This document shows, in pieces, positions 36,775-45,822 of a stretch of 64,000 nucleotides of DNA (positions are counted from its first letter, which is position 1; every line of letters starts with the position of its first letter). Both the position numbers and the translations under genes were made by a program. The notes beneath the pieces are model-generated. The model was not told the origin of the DNA. It did no database searches and saw nothing but the letters and a program-made list of their open reading frames with translations. Source of the DNA: Paenibacillus xylanilyticus (GTDB taxonomy: Bacteria > Bacillota > Bacilli > Paenibacillales > Paenibacillaceae); NCBI RefSeq assembly GCF_009664365.1, contig NZ_CP044310.1, forward strand, positions 1,251,001 to 1,315,000, read 5' to 3'.

Positions 36775-38457
36775 CTATTCATTCCAAAGTTTAACGCGGT
36801 CCTGGACGTACTTGGTAAATCCTTGTTCCATTTTCTCAACGCCGGCGTCAATCAGCATCTGCTGATAGTCATTCCAGATGGCTTCAAATTCCTCCGGTTT
36901 GGCCATTATGGCCTGTGGGATCTGCTTCCATGTGATGTCCTTGACCTTACTTGAGATAATGTTGATCTCGTCCTCGCTCGGCACAGAGATGTTCCATACG
37001 GCACCCCAAGGTTTGGATGGAAATTCCTTTTCATTCGGGAACAAATCCATCCATGTTGTGGCACCATAGGCCTTGAGAGTTTCCTTATCGGCATCCGTAT
37101 AATTTTCCACAATCTGTTCCGGGAAGTTCTTGGTGTAATAATTGCCGGTGGAGTCTTTGACACCATCTCCATAGTGAGCACCGAGGTTCGTGTAAAATCC
37201 GATACCGGATTCCCTGCTGAACGCAATGTTATCATTCACGATACGTTCCTGTACTTCAGCGGGGACAACACGGGTGCCATCCTTGACTTCATAATGCTTG
37301 CCTTCAATTCCCCAGTTGTTCAATACCTGGGCTTCTTCTGAAGCAAGGTAGTCCAGGAACTTGATCGCCCGGACCGGATCTTCGCAGTCTACAGTGATGC
37401 CAAGACCCCAGCCAGCCATAAAGCCCGTTGATTGATAACGGTTATCCTTGTATTGATCCGATAACATGACAGAATAGTGTCCGTAGGTCTGGTCATTTTT
37501 CCCGGCAGCTTTCAGTGCCTTTTCGCCGTCAGCATAGCCCCAGTCCACATCGGTCAGGCCGATAACCCGGCCAGAAGCGACTTTGGACAGATACTGGTCA
37601 TTCTTTTGCACAAAGGACTCCTTATCGAGCAAACCGGTATTGTACATGTGGTTCAGCCACTGGAAATATTCCTTTTCACCTTCGATGCGGAAATGATAAG
37701 AAGCCTCATAGGTTTCCGGATCGATGTAGTATTCACCGTCACCTGATTTGCCGGTCGTTTCGGCTGCCTGGTTCGTTACAGTAATCTGAATGTGCCAGTC
37801 GTCCGCATTCAGCGTCATGCCGATGTTTGGATTGCCATTTTCATCGGTAGGATGTTTCTCCAGATAATTGCGGATGACATTCTCGTAATCCTGTAACGTT
37901 TTGATCTTAGGATATCCAGCTTCCTTCACGGCTCGATGCTGCAGCTGGAAGCCGCCGCCTGCGACGAAGTTGACCCCATCAATCGCAGAGTATGTTGGAA
38001 TGACGTAGATGGAGGGATCATCATTGCTGTAGCGAAGCCGCTTCATTTCATCCCCGAACAGTTTTTTGAGGTTGGGCGCATGCTCTTCAATCAGATCGGT
38101 TAGATCAAGCATGGCCCCGGCATCGATTAATTTGTCGAGATCCCCTTTGGGACTGATCAGATCCGGGTAATCCCCGCTTGCTGCGATTAGTGCCAAACGC
38201 TGGGATGGATCCGACATGGCGAACTCCGCATTGAGGGTTACACCGGTTTGTTTGGTAATTTCCTTTCCGACCTCATCCTGCATGTTGCTCCAATTCGGAT
38301 TGGCATCTGCACCGAAGAAAGTGAAGGTTACTGGAGCCGTTTCATCACCGCTGGAGCTGCCATTTGTTGCACCTTCACTGCTGCATCCTGCAAGCAAGCT
38401 GAATGAGAGTGTGAGTGCGACGGACCATTTGGGAATGTTTCTTATCGATTTAACCAT
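36775..38457 (-). CDS. Extracellular solute-binding lipoprotein (carbohydrate ABC type)
   Basis: The 560-residue lipoprotein has the lipobox LLAGC at about residue 25 and a Gly/Ser spacer. It has the two-lobe periplasmic-binding fold of the LplA/YtcQ group common in Paenibacillus (FFGADANPNWSNMQDEVGKE, SGDYPDLI, GWGLGITVDCEDPVRAIKFL). It would capture oligosaccharides for an ABC importer. No permease genes are adjacent, so it must pair with permeases elsewhere. CAGGGGG precedes the ATG. A cre-like site lies 28 bp upstream, and the AraC-type gene is divergent. The GH43 partner suggests xylo- or arabino-oligosaccharides. Confidence 0.9.
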   Translation of the reverse strand: MVKSIRNIPKWSVALTLSFSLLAGCSSEGATNGSSSGDETAPVTFTFFGADANPNWSNMQDEVGKEITKQTGVTLNAEFAMSDPSQRLALIAASGDYPDLISPKGDLDKLIDAGAMLDLTDLIEEHAPNLKKLFGDEMKRLRYSNDDPSIYVIPTYSAIDGVNFVAGGGFQLQHRAVKEAGYPKIKTLQDYENVIRNYLEKHPTDENGNPNIGMTLNADDWHIQITVTNQAAETTGKSGDGEYYIDPETYEASYHFRIEGEKEYFQWLNHMYNTGLLDKESFVQKNDQYLSKVASGRVIGLTDVDWGYADGEKALKAAGKNDQTYGHYSVMLSDQYKDNRYQSTGFMAGWGLGITVDCEDPVRAIKFLDYLASEEAQVLNNWGIEGKHYEVKDGTRVVPAEVQERIVNDNIAFSRESGIGFYTNLGAHYGDGVKDSTGNYYTKNFPEQIVENYTDADKETLKAYGATTWMDLFPNEKEFPSKPWGAVWNISVPSEDEINIISSKVKDITWKQIPQAIMAKPEEFEAIWNDYQQMLIDAGVEKMEQGFTKYVQDRVKLWNE

Positions 38458-38484
38458 GCTAACCCCCTGAGATATTTGTAATTT

Positions 38485-38498
38485 TGAATGCGTTTACA
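38485..38498. promoter_or_regulatory. Candidate CcpA cre site
   Basis: TGAATGCGTTTACA fits the cre consensus TGWAANCGNTNWCA with a single mismatch at position 5. It sits 28 bp before the solute-binding protein start, where CcpA would block transcription in the presence of preferred sugars. Confidence 0.55.
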
Positions 38499-38703
38499 AA
38501 TCTGATCTTAAAAAAATCAGACTGCCCGTAGAGCAGAATCATGATCATGTGTTTCTGATCGTATACACCTCCTTAATTCGTCATCCACTGCCGTCTCTAC
38601 ATGATGAATTATATCGGGGGCGTACGGTGGAAACCTTGATTTTTCGGTCTTGGAGTAGCATGATATAGACATCAATCCAACCGGAATCGTGGAGGAGAAA
38701 CGA

Positions 38704-39573
38704 TTGAGCAGCACGTATTTGAACTGGTTTACATCTGACTTGCAGTTTCCATTTTATATTCAGTACGGTGGGCATGAGGAGGATACCGAGCTGCATCAGC
38801 ACGTCGATTTTTCGGAGCTCGTCATCGTGCTGAACGGTAATGCCACGCATGTTGTACATACGGAGGAGTATTTTATCAAAAAGGGCAATGCCTTTGTCAT
38901 TAACGGCTCCACACCTCATGCTTACAGGGACCCTCATGACTTTAAAATCTGCAATATTATGTTCAGACCGGAGATGCTTGCATCCATTGGACCGGATCTG
39001 AAGAAATCGAACGGGTATCAGGCGCTGTTCGTGCTGGAACCATACTATCGCAATATTCAATCTTATCCTGGCAAGCTGGCGCTTCCCATTCCCAGTCTGG
39101 AGTATGTGGAATCGCTGATTGCGGTCATGATTGAAGAGTATCATGGCCAGCTGCAGGGGTATCAGACGATGCTGCTCTCACGGTTCACGGAGCTGGTCGT
39201 CTACCTGTCGAGGCACTATGATACGCAGGAAAAGGGGATGGAGGGCAACCATCTGATGCACTTGGCGAATGCCATATCCTATATGGAAGATCATTACCTG
39301 GAGCCGCTGACACTGGAGGAGATTGCAGGTAAATCCAATATCTCGGTAAGGCACCTGAATCGGATCTTTCGCTCCTATTATCAGATGACACCAATTGCTT
39401 ATATGTTGACGCTTCGCCTGGAGAGAGCATGCGGCTTGTTGAAACACAGCAGCCTGACCATAACCCAGATCTCCTATGAATGCGGGTTTAACGATAGCAA
39501 CTACTTCACACGTCAGTTCCGAAAGGCCTATGGAGTCTCCCCTAAGGTATACAGGCAAAATCACATCGATTAG
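38704..39573 (+). CDS. AraC-family transcriptional regulator
   Basis: The 289-residue protein has an N-terminal cupin at about 15-120 (HQHVDFSELVIVLNG, KGNAFVINGSTPHAY). A C-terminal double HTH at about 185-285 follows (LEEIAGKSNISVRHLNRIFR; ISYECGFNDSNYFTRQFRKAYG). A TTG start at 38704 is preferred over GTG at 38689 because GGAGGAG lies 9 nt upstream of it. It is divergent from the solute-binding protein/GH43 unit and is the likely sugar-responsive activator of that unit. Confidence 0.9.
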   Translation: MSSTYLNWFTSDLQFPFYIQYGGHEEDTELHQHVDFSELVIVLNGNATHVVHTEEYFIKKGNAFVINGSTPHAYRDPHDFKICNIMFRPEMLASIGPDLKKSNGYQALFVLEPYYRNIQSYPGKLALPIPSLEYVESLIAVMIEEYHGQLQGYQTMLLSRFTELVVYLSRHYDTQEKGMEGNHLMHLANAISYMEDHYLEPLTLEEIAGKSNISVRHLNRIFRSYYQMTPIAYMLTLRLERACGLLKHSSLTITQISYECGFNDSNYFTRQFRKAYGVSPKVYRQNHID

Positions 39574-39646
39574 TAACCAGAATCCTTTTTCAACGTATAC
39601 AATCCATAGCTGAAAGAAATTAATCGGACATACAGGAGGATCATAT

Positions 39647-40492
39647 ATGGATTCACGTGAAACATTGGATCAGGAGCTTGAGCAGATTATAAAGTGGGAA
39701 AAGGAACAGAAGGATTTATTCATCTGGGATAAAATCGGGCGTTTGCCATTTGCGATGCTGGATAAAGTCATGCCAAAAGCAATCAAACAGAAAATTGGCG
39801 ATGCCCTGAACGAAGTTGGGCAGTATGTACAGAATGGCGGCAAATTCCTCGTTCAGAAAAAGAAAGTAGCCAAGCTGCTTCAGGAAGAAGCGGAGAGATC
39901 GGGTCACTCCATGAAGGATCATACCTATCGCCTCGAAGAGGATGCCGAAGCAGAAGGGACTGCCAAAATTCATAGTGTAGAACATCTGCCGCTTGAAGTG
40001 TTGGACCGCGTTGCTGACAACATTACGGAGAGCAGAACCAAATTTGCCGCAGCACAGGGTGCCGCAACAGGAATTGGCGGTATTGTAACGATCGCAGCAG
40101 ATATCCCGATGGTGATGGGGCTTTCCCTGAAGGTACTGCAAGAGATGGCCTTATGTTACGGATATGATCCCGACGATCCCCAGGAACGGATATTCATTGT
40201 GAAGTGCCTGCAGTTCTCCTCCGCCGACATCGTAGGCAAGAAGGCAATTATTGATGAACTGGCCGAGTATGACAATCCGGACAAGCAAGTACAGGTCGTT
40301 TCACAAATGCAGGGCTGGCGTGAGGTGTTCAATTCCTATAGTGAATCATTCGGCTGGAAAAAGCTGTTCCAGCTTATCCCGATTGCCGGCATGGTGTTTG
40401 GTTCGGTAAGCAACAAAAATACGATTAGTGATGTTGCCGAAGCAGGCAAAATGTTATATAAAAAAAGGCTGATTCTTCAGCGCTTGAAGTAA
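39647..40492 (+). CDS. EcsC family protein
   Basis: The 281-residue soluble or peripheral membrane protein matches the EcsC family. Its core GAATGIGGIVTIAADIPMVM at about 145-165 is a Gly/Ala-rich hydrophobic helix pair, followed by RIFIVKCLQFSS and IPIAGMVFGSVSN. The N-terminus is charged and helical (EQIIKWEKEQKDLF). Ecs proteins are linked to secretion and ABC exporters in Bacillus, but the role of stand-alone members is unclear. GGAGG precedes the ATG. It stands alone and ends in a strong bidirectional hairpin. Confidence 0.85.
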   Translation: MDSRETLDQELEQIIKWEKEQKDLFIWDKIGRLPFAMLDKVMPKAIKQKIGDALNEVGQYVQNGGKFLVQKKKVAKLLQEEAERSGHSMKDHTYRLEEDAEAEGTAKIHSVEHLPLEVLDRVADNITESRTKFAAAQGAATGIGGIVTIAADIPMVMGLSLKVLQEMALCYGYDPDDPQERIFIVKCLQFSSADIVGKKAIIDELAEYDNPDKQVQVVSQMQGWREVFNSYSESFGWKKLFQLIPIAGMVFGSVSNKNTISDVAEAGKMLYKKRLILQRLK

Positions 40493-40509
40493 TAAACGAT
40501 TAATGAATA

Positions 40510-40558
40510 AAAGGGTTCCCGCCAATCTGTATACCAGATTGAAGCGGGAACCCTTTTT
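40510..40558. terminator. Strong bidirectional terminator
   Basis: AAAGGGTTCCCGC-CAATCTG pairs with CAGATTG-AA-GCGGGAACCCTTT, followed by TT. It separates convergent genes. Confidence 0.88.
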
Positions 40559-40609
40559 GGCTGTTTATTTAGGTTTATAGAAGTGTAGTAACAGTATCAG
40601 TATCCTTGT

Positions 40610-41884
40610 TTATTCCTCACTGCCGTTTTCATCCGCCCAGCGTTTCAGTACCTTATCCGAAGGCAGCAGGAAGGTGAATATGCCGATCAGCGGCAGGAAG
40701 CTGCACATCTGCATGACTGGAGATACACCGAACACGTCGATCCAGTTACCCAGGACAAGCGCACCGAGTCCTCCCATACCGAATGCGAGCCCGGTGATTA
40801 ACCCGGAGACGGTTCCGATTTTGCCCGGAATGAGCATTTGGGCATAAACCACAGTCACAGAGAAGCTGGATAGCATGATGAATCCGATAATGGTCAGCAG
40901 CACTCCGGTCCAGAACAAATTGGCATAAGGCAGCAGCAGCGCCAGTGGAGCCGCTCCGGCCATCGACAGGAAAATCATGTTGCGTTTGCCGAAGCGATCT
41001 GCCAGTGGACCTCCGAAGAATGTGCCGAGTGCGCCAGCGGCCAGGAACAGGAAGATATAGATCTGTGCATCCTCTGTGGAGAGGCTGAACAATTCCTTCA
41101 GATTAAACGCATAGAAGCTGCCGATGGAAGCGACATACCATGAACGAACAAAGACGAGCATAATCAGAATCGTGATGGCAGCCGCTATCCTTTTGCGAAG
41201 TGCGGGATTTGGAGCACGACGCGCAGCCGCCTGTTTGCGAAGATAACCTCCGGATTGCAGCATGCGGCCGTACCAGCGGGCAATATAGATCTGTACGGCA
41301 ATCCCCATGGCTGCAATGCCGGTGAATCCGATGGCACCGAACAAACCAAACGGAATGAAGATCCATCTCGTCAAGAGCGGAGCAAGAGACTGTCCGGCGT
41401 TGCCACCCACCTGGAAGATGGATTGAGCGAGACCCCGACGAGGCCCTGCGGCCATATGGGATACCCGGGAACCTTCTGGGTGAAAAGCGGCCGAACCAAG
41501 CCCGACAAAGATAACGGAAATCAGGACAGCCATATAACTGTCGGCAAACGCCAGTAGAAGCATGCCGGTGAACGTAAATCCCATGCCGATCGGCAATATC
41601 GAAGGCGTGGGCTTCTTATCTGCAAACCAGCCTACAACAGGCTGCATAATGGATGCGGTAAAATTGATGGCGAAGGATATCCATCCGATCTGTGTGTATG
41701 TAAGATGCATGGAGTCTTTCAGGATTGGAAAAATAGCCGGAATGACAGACTGGATCGAATCGTTAAACAAGTGAACCAGACTGATGGCAATCAAGATCCG
41801 GTAAACGGTGCTCTGGGCATCCAATCCGGGTTGGTTTTTCGAACGCATGGCAGCGTCCTTGGTTAATGAAGTTTGCATGGACAT
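40610..41884 (-). CDS. MFS transporter, fosmidomycin-resistance (Fsr) type
   Basis: The 424-residue, 12-helix transporter resembles Fsr: SLVHLFNDSIQSVIPAIFPIL in helix 1, FHPEGSRVSHMAAGPRRG between helices 4 and 5, FQVGGNAGQSLAPLL in helix 5 and GGPLADRFGKRN before helix 9. Such proteins export fosmidomycin and other small acids. The start at 41884 (MSMQTSLTKD) has AAAGGAG 8 nt upstream; the in-frame codon at 41911 lacks a site. It stands alone. Confidence 0.88.
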   Translation of the reverse strand: MSMQTSLTKDAAMRSKNQPGLDAQSTVYRILIAISLVHLFNDSIQSVIPAIFPILKDSMHLTYTQIGWISFAINFTASIMQPVVGWFADKKPTPSILPIGMGFTFTGMLLLAFADSYMAVLISVIFVGLGSAAFHPEGSRVSHMAAGPRRGLAQSIFQVGGNAGQSLAPLLTRWIFIPFGLFGAIGFTGIAAMGIAVQIYIARWYGRMLQSGGYLRKQAAARRAPNPALRKRIAAAITILIMLVFVRSWYVASIGSFYAFNLKELFSLSTEDAQIYIFLFLAAGALGTFFGGPLADRFGKRNMIFLSMAGAAPLALLLPYANLFWTGVLLTIIGFIMLSSFSVTVVYAQMLIPGKIGTVSGLITGLAFGMGGLGALVLGNWIDVFGVSPVMQMCSFLPLIGIFTFLLPSDKVLKRWADENGSEE

Positions 41885-42075
41885 GTACTTTTCTCCTTTG
41901 GTCGCGGTCACGAGGGATCAGCGCCTGATAATGTAGTGTGCCTAAGCATATTGTTACATAATAGGATAGATTGTTGGAAGCGACAAGGGGAACAGGTGAA
42001 ATAATGACATTCCATAGAATATATTAACCGCTCTTGATAAGTTCTATCGATCATTTGGGCGATTGTGGGATTACA

Positions 42076-42117
42076 TAAATAAAAGCCGAAGTTCTTCGGA
42101 GTGAAGAGTTCGGCTTT
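42076..42117 (-). terminator. Terminator of the que operon
   Basis: AAAGCCGAA (42082-42090) and TTCGGCTTT (42109-42117) enclose a TCTTC/GAAGA stem. On the minus strand TTTATTT follows. Confidence 0.75.
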
Positions 42118-42171
42118 CAAGTGTTCAATTATTTTCGATATACTGCACAGCGGAACAGAAGTGCCGGAAAA

Positions 42172-42666
42172 TTAACGGTTATCAATCGTTTCCGGATACA
42201 TGTCATGATTCATCATGCGGTGTTCAGCCATCTGTTCATACTTGGTTCCAGGCTTGCCGTAGTTCGTATACGGATCGATGGAAATGCCGCCGCGCGGCGT
42301 AAATTTGCCCCAAACCTCTATATAACGAGGATCCATCAGCTTGATCAGGTCGTTCATGATAATATTCACACAATCCTCGTGGAAATCCCCATGGTTGCGG
42401 AAACTGAACAGGTACAGTTTAAGCGATTTGCTCTCTACCATTTTCACATCGGGAATATAGCTGATATAAATGGTGGCAAAATCAGGTTGACCCGTGATTG
42501 GGCACAGGCTCGTGAATTCCGGGCAGTTGAATTTAACAAAATAATCGCGGTATGGATGCTTGTTATCAAAGCTTTCCAAAATGCCGGGATCATACTCGAA
42601 CGTATATTTCACGCCCTGGTTACCCAGAAGCGTTACATCTTTCATTTCATCAGGTTGTCTTGTCAA
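42172..42666 (-). CDS. queF: NADPH-dependent preQ0 reductase
   Basis: This 164-residue enzyme reduces the nitrile of preQ0 to preQ1, the base inserted into tRNA on the way to queuosine. The thioimide-forming Cys is in [17 protein letters not shown]. The NADPH/QueF motif is [20 protein letters not shown], and the C-terminus [11 protein letters not shown] matches Bacillus QueF. The TTG start at 42666 ([10 protein letters not shown]) is chosen for AAGGAG 10 nt upstream and agreement with family length. It is the last gene of the queCDEF unit, 144 bp after queE. Confidence 0.97.
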   Translation of the reverse strand: MTRQPDEMKDVTLLGNQGVKYTFEYDPGILESFDNKHPYRDYFVKFNCPEFTSLCPITGQPDFATIYISYIPDVKMVESKSLKLYLFSFRNHGDFHEDCVNIIMNDLIKLMDPRYIEVWGKFTPRGGISIDPYTNYGKPGTKYEQMAEHRMMNHDMYPETIDNR

Positions 42667-42810
42667 TGTATTAACTCTCCTTGTTCCGTTCAAGCGCGAA
42701 GCTCTCCGGTATATATGATAGGGATTCCAAGTTTTAAATATGAAGCCTCTAGTTGTTTACAAAAAAATACATCATGCCGCCCATTCCACCCAAACTATCC
42801 ATGGAGCGAA

Positions 42811-43590
42811 TCAAACGCCGCGTTTGTTTCCCCACACCAAAGTGTGCAGCTGTGGAAGCACGCGGACATCATTCAGGTCATCTGATACACTGACCTGATC
42901 AATCAACCACTCATAACGGGCGAGCAGCGACGAAGCCAGATCTGGCGTCTCCGTAGAAGTGACGTCCGGGTTTCCGGTCTGCAAATACAAATTGGTAGCC
43001 GGATACCGTTCATGCACGCGGCGGGCATAATCCAAATCTGCTTCATCGAAGATAACAATTTTCAGGCTGTGGCTGCGTCCTGCAGGGCCTGTGGACAATC
43101 GCTTAATGAGATCATCCAGCACGTCCCAGTTGGTGTCCATGCCCGAGCTAGGCGGCTTGGGAGACACGGTGACTTCGTCAATGTCAGCCAGCCAAGGCTG
43201 CCAGCGGGAGCCCTGCGTCTCCACCGCAGTGCGGATGCCGTTCTCCCGGAGCAAAGAAACCAACCCGCCCAGCGAAGCCAGCAGGGCAGGGTTCCCCCCG
43301 GAGATGGTAACATGGGAGAATCGCGAACCGCCAATGCGGCGCAATTCAGCCCATACGTCCTCTGGTGTAATCATCTGAATCTGGTCCTTGCCAGTGCCGT
43401 CCCAGGTAAATGCAGAATCGCACCAGGAGCAGCGATAATCGCAGCCAGCGGTGCGAACAAACATGGTTTTCTGTCCGATCACCATGCCTTCGCCTTGAAC
43501 TGTTGGACCGAAAATCTCCATGACGGGGATGCGGGCTTCTTTGTTTTGTACGGAGGAAGAAGCATTCATGTTTTCATGCACACTACTCAT
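42811..43590 (-). CDS. queE: 7-carboxy-7-deazaguanine synthase (radical SAM)
   Basis: The 259-residue radical SAM enzyme converts carboxytetrahydropterin to CDG. The 4Fe-4S motif is CDYRCSWCD, and the SAM-binding GGNPAL follows. The N-terminal EIFGPTVQGEGMVIG binds substrate. It overlaps the end of queD by 8 bp; an ATG at 43590 ([10 protein letters not shown]) is preferred, with a TTG directly before it as the alternative. GGGAG lies about 10 nt upstream, inside queD. Confidence 0.96.
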   Translation of the reverse strand: MSSVHENMNASSSVQNKEARIPVMEIFGPTVQGEGMVIGQKTMFVRTAGCDYRCSWCDSAFTWDGTGKDQIQMITPEDVWAELRRIGGSRFSHVTISGGNPALLASLGGLVSLLRENGIRTAVETQGSRWQPWLADIDEVTVSPKPPSSGMDTNWDVLDDLIKRLSTGPAGRSHSLKIVIFDEADLDYARRVHERYPATNLYLQTGNPDVTSTETPDLASSLLARYEWLIDQVSVSDDLNDVRVLPQLHTLVWGNKRGV

Positions 43591-44074
43591 CAATCATCCA
43601 CTCCCGTCTAGCCTCGGCGTAGCTGGTTGGTGTCTCGTAGAGGCGCACAAATTCGGTTCGGCCGCCTTCGGTAAGCCCAGCATATGGTTCAGTCTGAAGC
43701 GCGTGTTCCATTTGTTCGAACAGCCAGACGACCATATTTTCAGCCGTGGTATTCATGAGGGGAAGCGTCTCATTCAGATACTGATGATCCAGGTATCCTT
43801 CAATTTTTGTCTTCCATATATCCTTGATGTGTCCAAAATCAACCGTCAATCCGGTCTCGCCCGGATAACCGCTAATGCCAAAAACGACTCTATACGTATG
43901 GCCGTGCAAGTTCTTGCACTTGCTTTCATAACAATGCAGGTGGTGCGCAGCATCGAAAGTGAACTCTTTGCTGACCAGCACACGTTTGCGGTGATAACGC
44001 AGCTGTGAAGGAAGAATATCCTCCCCAATCCGCTGCAAATGCTCAACTATGCGGAATGTTCCTGGCTCTCTCAT
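43583..44074 (-). CDS. queD: 6-carboxy-5,6,7,8-tetrahydropterin synthase
   Basis: The 163-residue enzyme converts 7,8-dihydroneopterin triphosphate to carboxytetrahydropterin. Zn ligands and catalytic residues are [20 protein letters not shown], and the C-terminal Glu region is [11 protein letters not shown]. The start ATG at 44074 overlaps the queC stop in an ATGA arrangement, with GGAG inside queC, so the two are translationally coupled. A ~30-residue head ([18 protein letters not shown]) precedes the core, slightly longer than minimal QueD. Confidence 0.95.
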   Translation of the reverse strand: MREPGTFRIVEHLQRIGEDILPSQLRYHRKRVLVSKEFTFDAAHHLHCYESKCKNLHGHTYRVVFGISGYPGETGLTVDFGHIKDIWKTKIEGYLDHQYLNETLPLMNTTAENMVVWLFEQMEHALQTEPYAGLTEGGRTEFVRLYETPTSYAEARREWMIDE

Positions 44075-44754
44075 CGTACATCTGCTCCTACAGATGCCCC
44101 AGCAGAGCGCTGCTCCACGTAGCGATCCAATCCTGCTTTGCGCAGTTTGCATGCAGGGCATTCACCGCATCCATCTCCAATAACCCCGTTATAGCAGGTC
44201 AGTGTCCGCTCGCGTACATAATCGAAGGCACCAAGGTCATCAGCCATTTTCCACGTTTGGGCCTTATCCAGCCACATCAGCGGAGTATGAATGACAAATG
44301 GGTAGTCCATCGACAGATTAAGCGTCACATTCATGGATTTAACAAATGAATCCCGGCAATCCGGATATCCGCTGAAATCTGTCTCACATACGCCAGTGAC
44401 CAGATGACGCGCTCCTTTTTGCTTCGCCAGAATGGCGGCAAAACTGAGGAAAAGCAGGTTGCGGCCATCTACAAATGTGCTGGGCAGCTCGCCTTTTTCA
44501 TGCTTAATTTCTACATCTGTACGGGTCAATGCATTAGGTGCAAGCTGGTTAAGCAGACTCATGTCCAGCACGGTTTGCTGTACATTCAGATCGCGTGCAA
44601 TTGCAGCAGCACATTCGATCTCCAGCTTATGACGCTGTCCATAATCGAAGGTCACCACCTCAACTTCAGCAAATTGCTGTTTGGCCCAAAACAAACATGT
44701 GGTACTATCCTGACCGCCGCTAAATACGACGACCGCTTTTTCTTCGTTCAACAT
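44071..44754 (-). CDS. queC: 7-cyano-7-deazaguanine (preQ0) synthase
   Basis: This 227-residue ATP-dependent enzyme converts CDG to preQ0. The PP-loop is [10 protein letters not shown], and the C-terminal zinc site is [19 protein letters not shown]. The start at 44754 (MLNEEKAVV) has GGAGAGG 8 nt upstream. It is the first gene of queC-D-E-F. A leader of more than 200 nt holds a preQ1-riboswitch-like element and a terminator, as in Bacillus. Confidence 0.97.
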   Translation of the reverse strand: MLNEEKAVVVFSGGQDSTTCLFWAKQQFAEVEVVTFDYGQRHKLEIECAAAIARDLNVQQTVLDMSLLNQLAPNALTRTDVEIKHEKGELPSTFVDGRNLLFLSFAAILAKQKGARHLVTGVCETDFSGYPDCRDSFVKSMNVTLNLSMDYPFVIHTPLMWLDKAQTWKMADDLGAFDYVRERTLTCYNGVIGDGCGECPACKLRKAGLDRYVEQRSAGASVGADVR

Positions 44755-44843
44755 AAAAAAACCTCTCCATCTTCTTAAGATCAATCCATGCACCTAGGCA
44801 TAGAGTGTCGGAAGAACAGAGAAGTTCATGAACTGGCATCCAT

Positions 44844-44896
44844 CAAAAAACACACCTTTCCTTACGCTGCTAAAAAAAACAGCACGGTAAAAGTGT
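44844..44896 (-). terminator. Expression-platform terminator before queC
   Basis: On the minus strand ACACTTTT-N-CC-GT-GCTG pairs with CAGC-GT-AA-GG-AAAGGTGT, followed by TTTTTTG. It begins within the end of the putative aptamer tail, so ligand binding could favour it and switch queC off. Confidence 0.7.
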
Positions 44897-44989
44897 CCTT
44901 AGTTTTTTACGTACGTCATACACGGTGTACGCAAGACTTGTAATGACCTGCAAAAGGTCAAGTCTTATAGAGGGAGTTCGCGAACCTCT
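44896..44989 (-). promoter_or_regulatory. preQ1-I-like riboswitch aptamer with a large insertion
   Basis: On the minus strand AGAGGTTC (from 44989) and CCCTCTATAA (from about 44974) match the P1 stem and flanks of the Bacillus queC aptamer. The A-rich tail AAAAAACTAAGGA (44908-44896) matches the aptamer's third conserved block. In Bacillus the tail follows P1 directly; here about 55 nt lie between, forming GACTTG/CAAGTC and CGTAC/GTACG hairpins. The element sits in front of queC and just before a terminator. The identity is inferred from these strings and position. Confidence 0.6.
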
Positions 44990-45049
44990 CCCATGCCAGG
45001 AGGCATGGATTTTCTTCTTCAATTGTCTGAACCATTATAACACGAAATC

Positions 45050-45096
45050 GCCCGGTGACTACCCCGCATGTGTAATAAATGCGGAGAGCACCGGGC
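45050..45096 (-). terminator. Hairpin after the AIM24 gene
   Basis: GCCCGGTG/CACCGGGC enclosing CCGCAT/ATGCGG. On the minus strand the tail is GATTTCGTG, so the U-run is weak. It lies directly after the stop at 45100. Confidence 0.65.
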
Positions 45097-45099
45097 GGC

Positions 45100-45804
45100 T
45101 CATTTAATGATTACATTGCCGAAAGGAATGACTTCCTTAAGGATGCGTTTGAACAGTCCTTCATCATTCAGGTCCCGTTCGAGTCTGCTATTCTCCCGTC
45201 CTGCCTGGAAGAGCACCGAGCCCTGTCCCGTCATTTTCCAGTGGTAGTTCATATGCTGACTGGCGAGATTATTTCCATACACCGTGAGTTCCAGCTTGGC
45301 ATTCTCGGGATAGGCTATGATGCTGCCTGCATCTACGTATAGCGGGGCGGTTGGGTGTAATTCCTGCTGGCAGACCTGGCCTTGGGTTAACAGTCCAATT
45401 TTGCCTTTGCCTGAGAATTTCATTTTGACAGCATCCTGAGTGATCAGCATGTTCTTAATCTTCTGGATCTTGGTATGCATGTTCACTCCGTCTGAGTAAA
45501 AGAAGAGATGCCGAAAATCGTACAGCAAATCACTTTCCTCGGTGAGCTCCACTTCCTTCATGGTAAAGCCGGGAGGGAGGGCAGCCACAAATTGGCAGGG
45601 GCCGGTAATTTCGGATTTGATCAGCTTTTTTTTGCGAACCATGCCTGAGATGTTCATAAACTTGTCATTGCGGCTGCTGCACGATCCGCGAAAGGCAACG
45701 ATTTGCTGTGGATGCAAAATATGAAGCCGGTCATTCTGGACCAGCGAGAAGGTTACCACTTGTCCAGCTCCGCCAGCCTCGGCAGTGTTCAGGTGTATGT
45801 GCAT
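45100..45804 (-). CDS. AIM24 family protein
   Basis: A 234-residue beta-rich protein of the AIM24/TIGR00266 type. Recognisable segments are VAFRGSCSSRNDKFMN, KSEITGPCQFVAALPPG, DAGSIIAYPENAKLEL, and the glycine turns GKGKIGLLTQG. The family is named after a yeast mitochondrial protein; bacterial members have no settled role. GGAG lies 7 nt before the ATG. It starts 18 bp after the coiled-coil membrane protein at 45823, so they are cotranscribed and probably work together. Confidence 0.82.
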   Translation of the reverse strand: MHIHLNTAEAGGAGQVVTFSLVQNDRLHILHPQQIVAFRGSCSSRNDKFMNISGMVRKKKLIKSEITGPCQFVAALPPGFTMKEVELTEESDLLYDFRHLFFYSDGVNMHTKIQKIKNMLITQDAVKMKFSGKGKIGLLTQGQVCQQELHPTAPLYVDAGSIIAYPENAKLELTVYGNNLASQHMNYHWKMTGQGSVLFQAGRENSRLERDLNDEGLFKRILKEVIPFGNVIIK

Positions 45805-45822
45805 GTGCTTGCTCCTGTTCTT

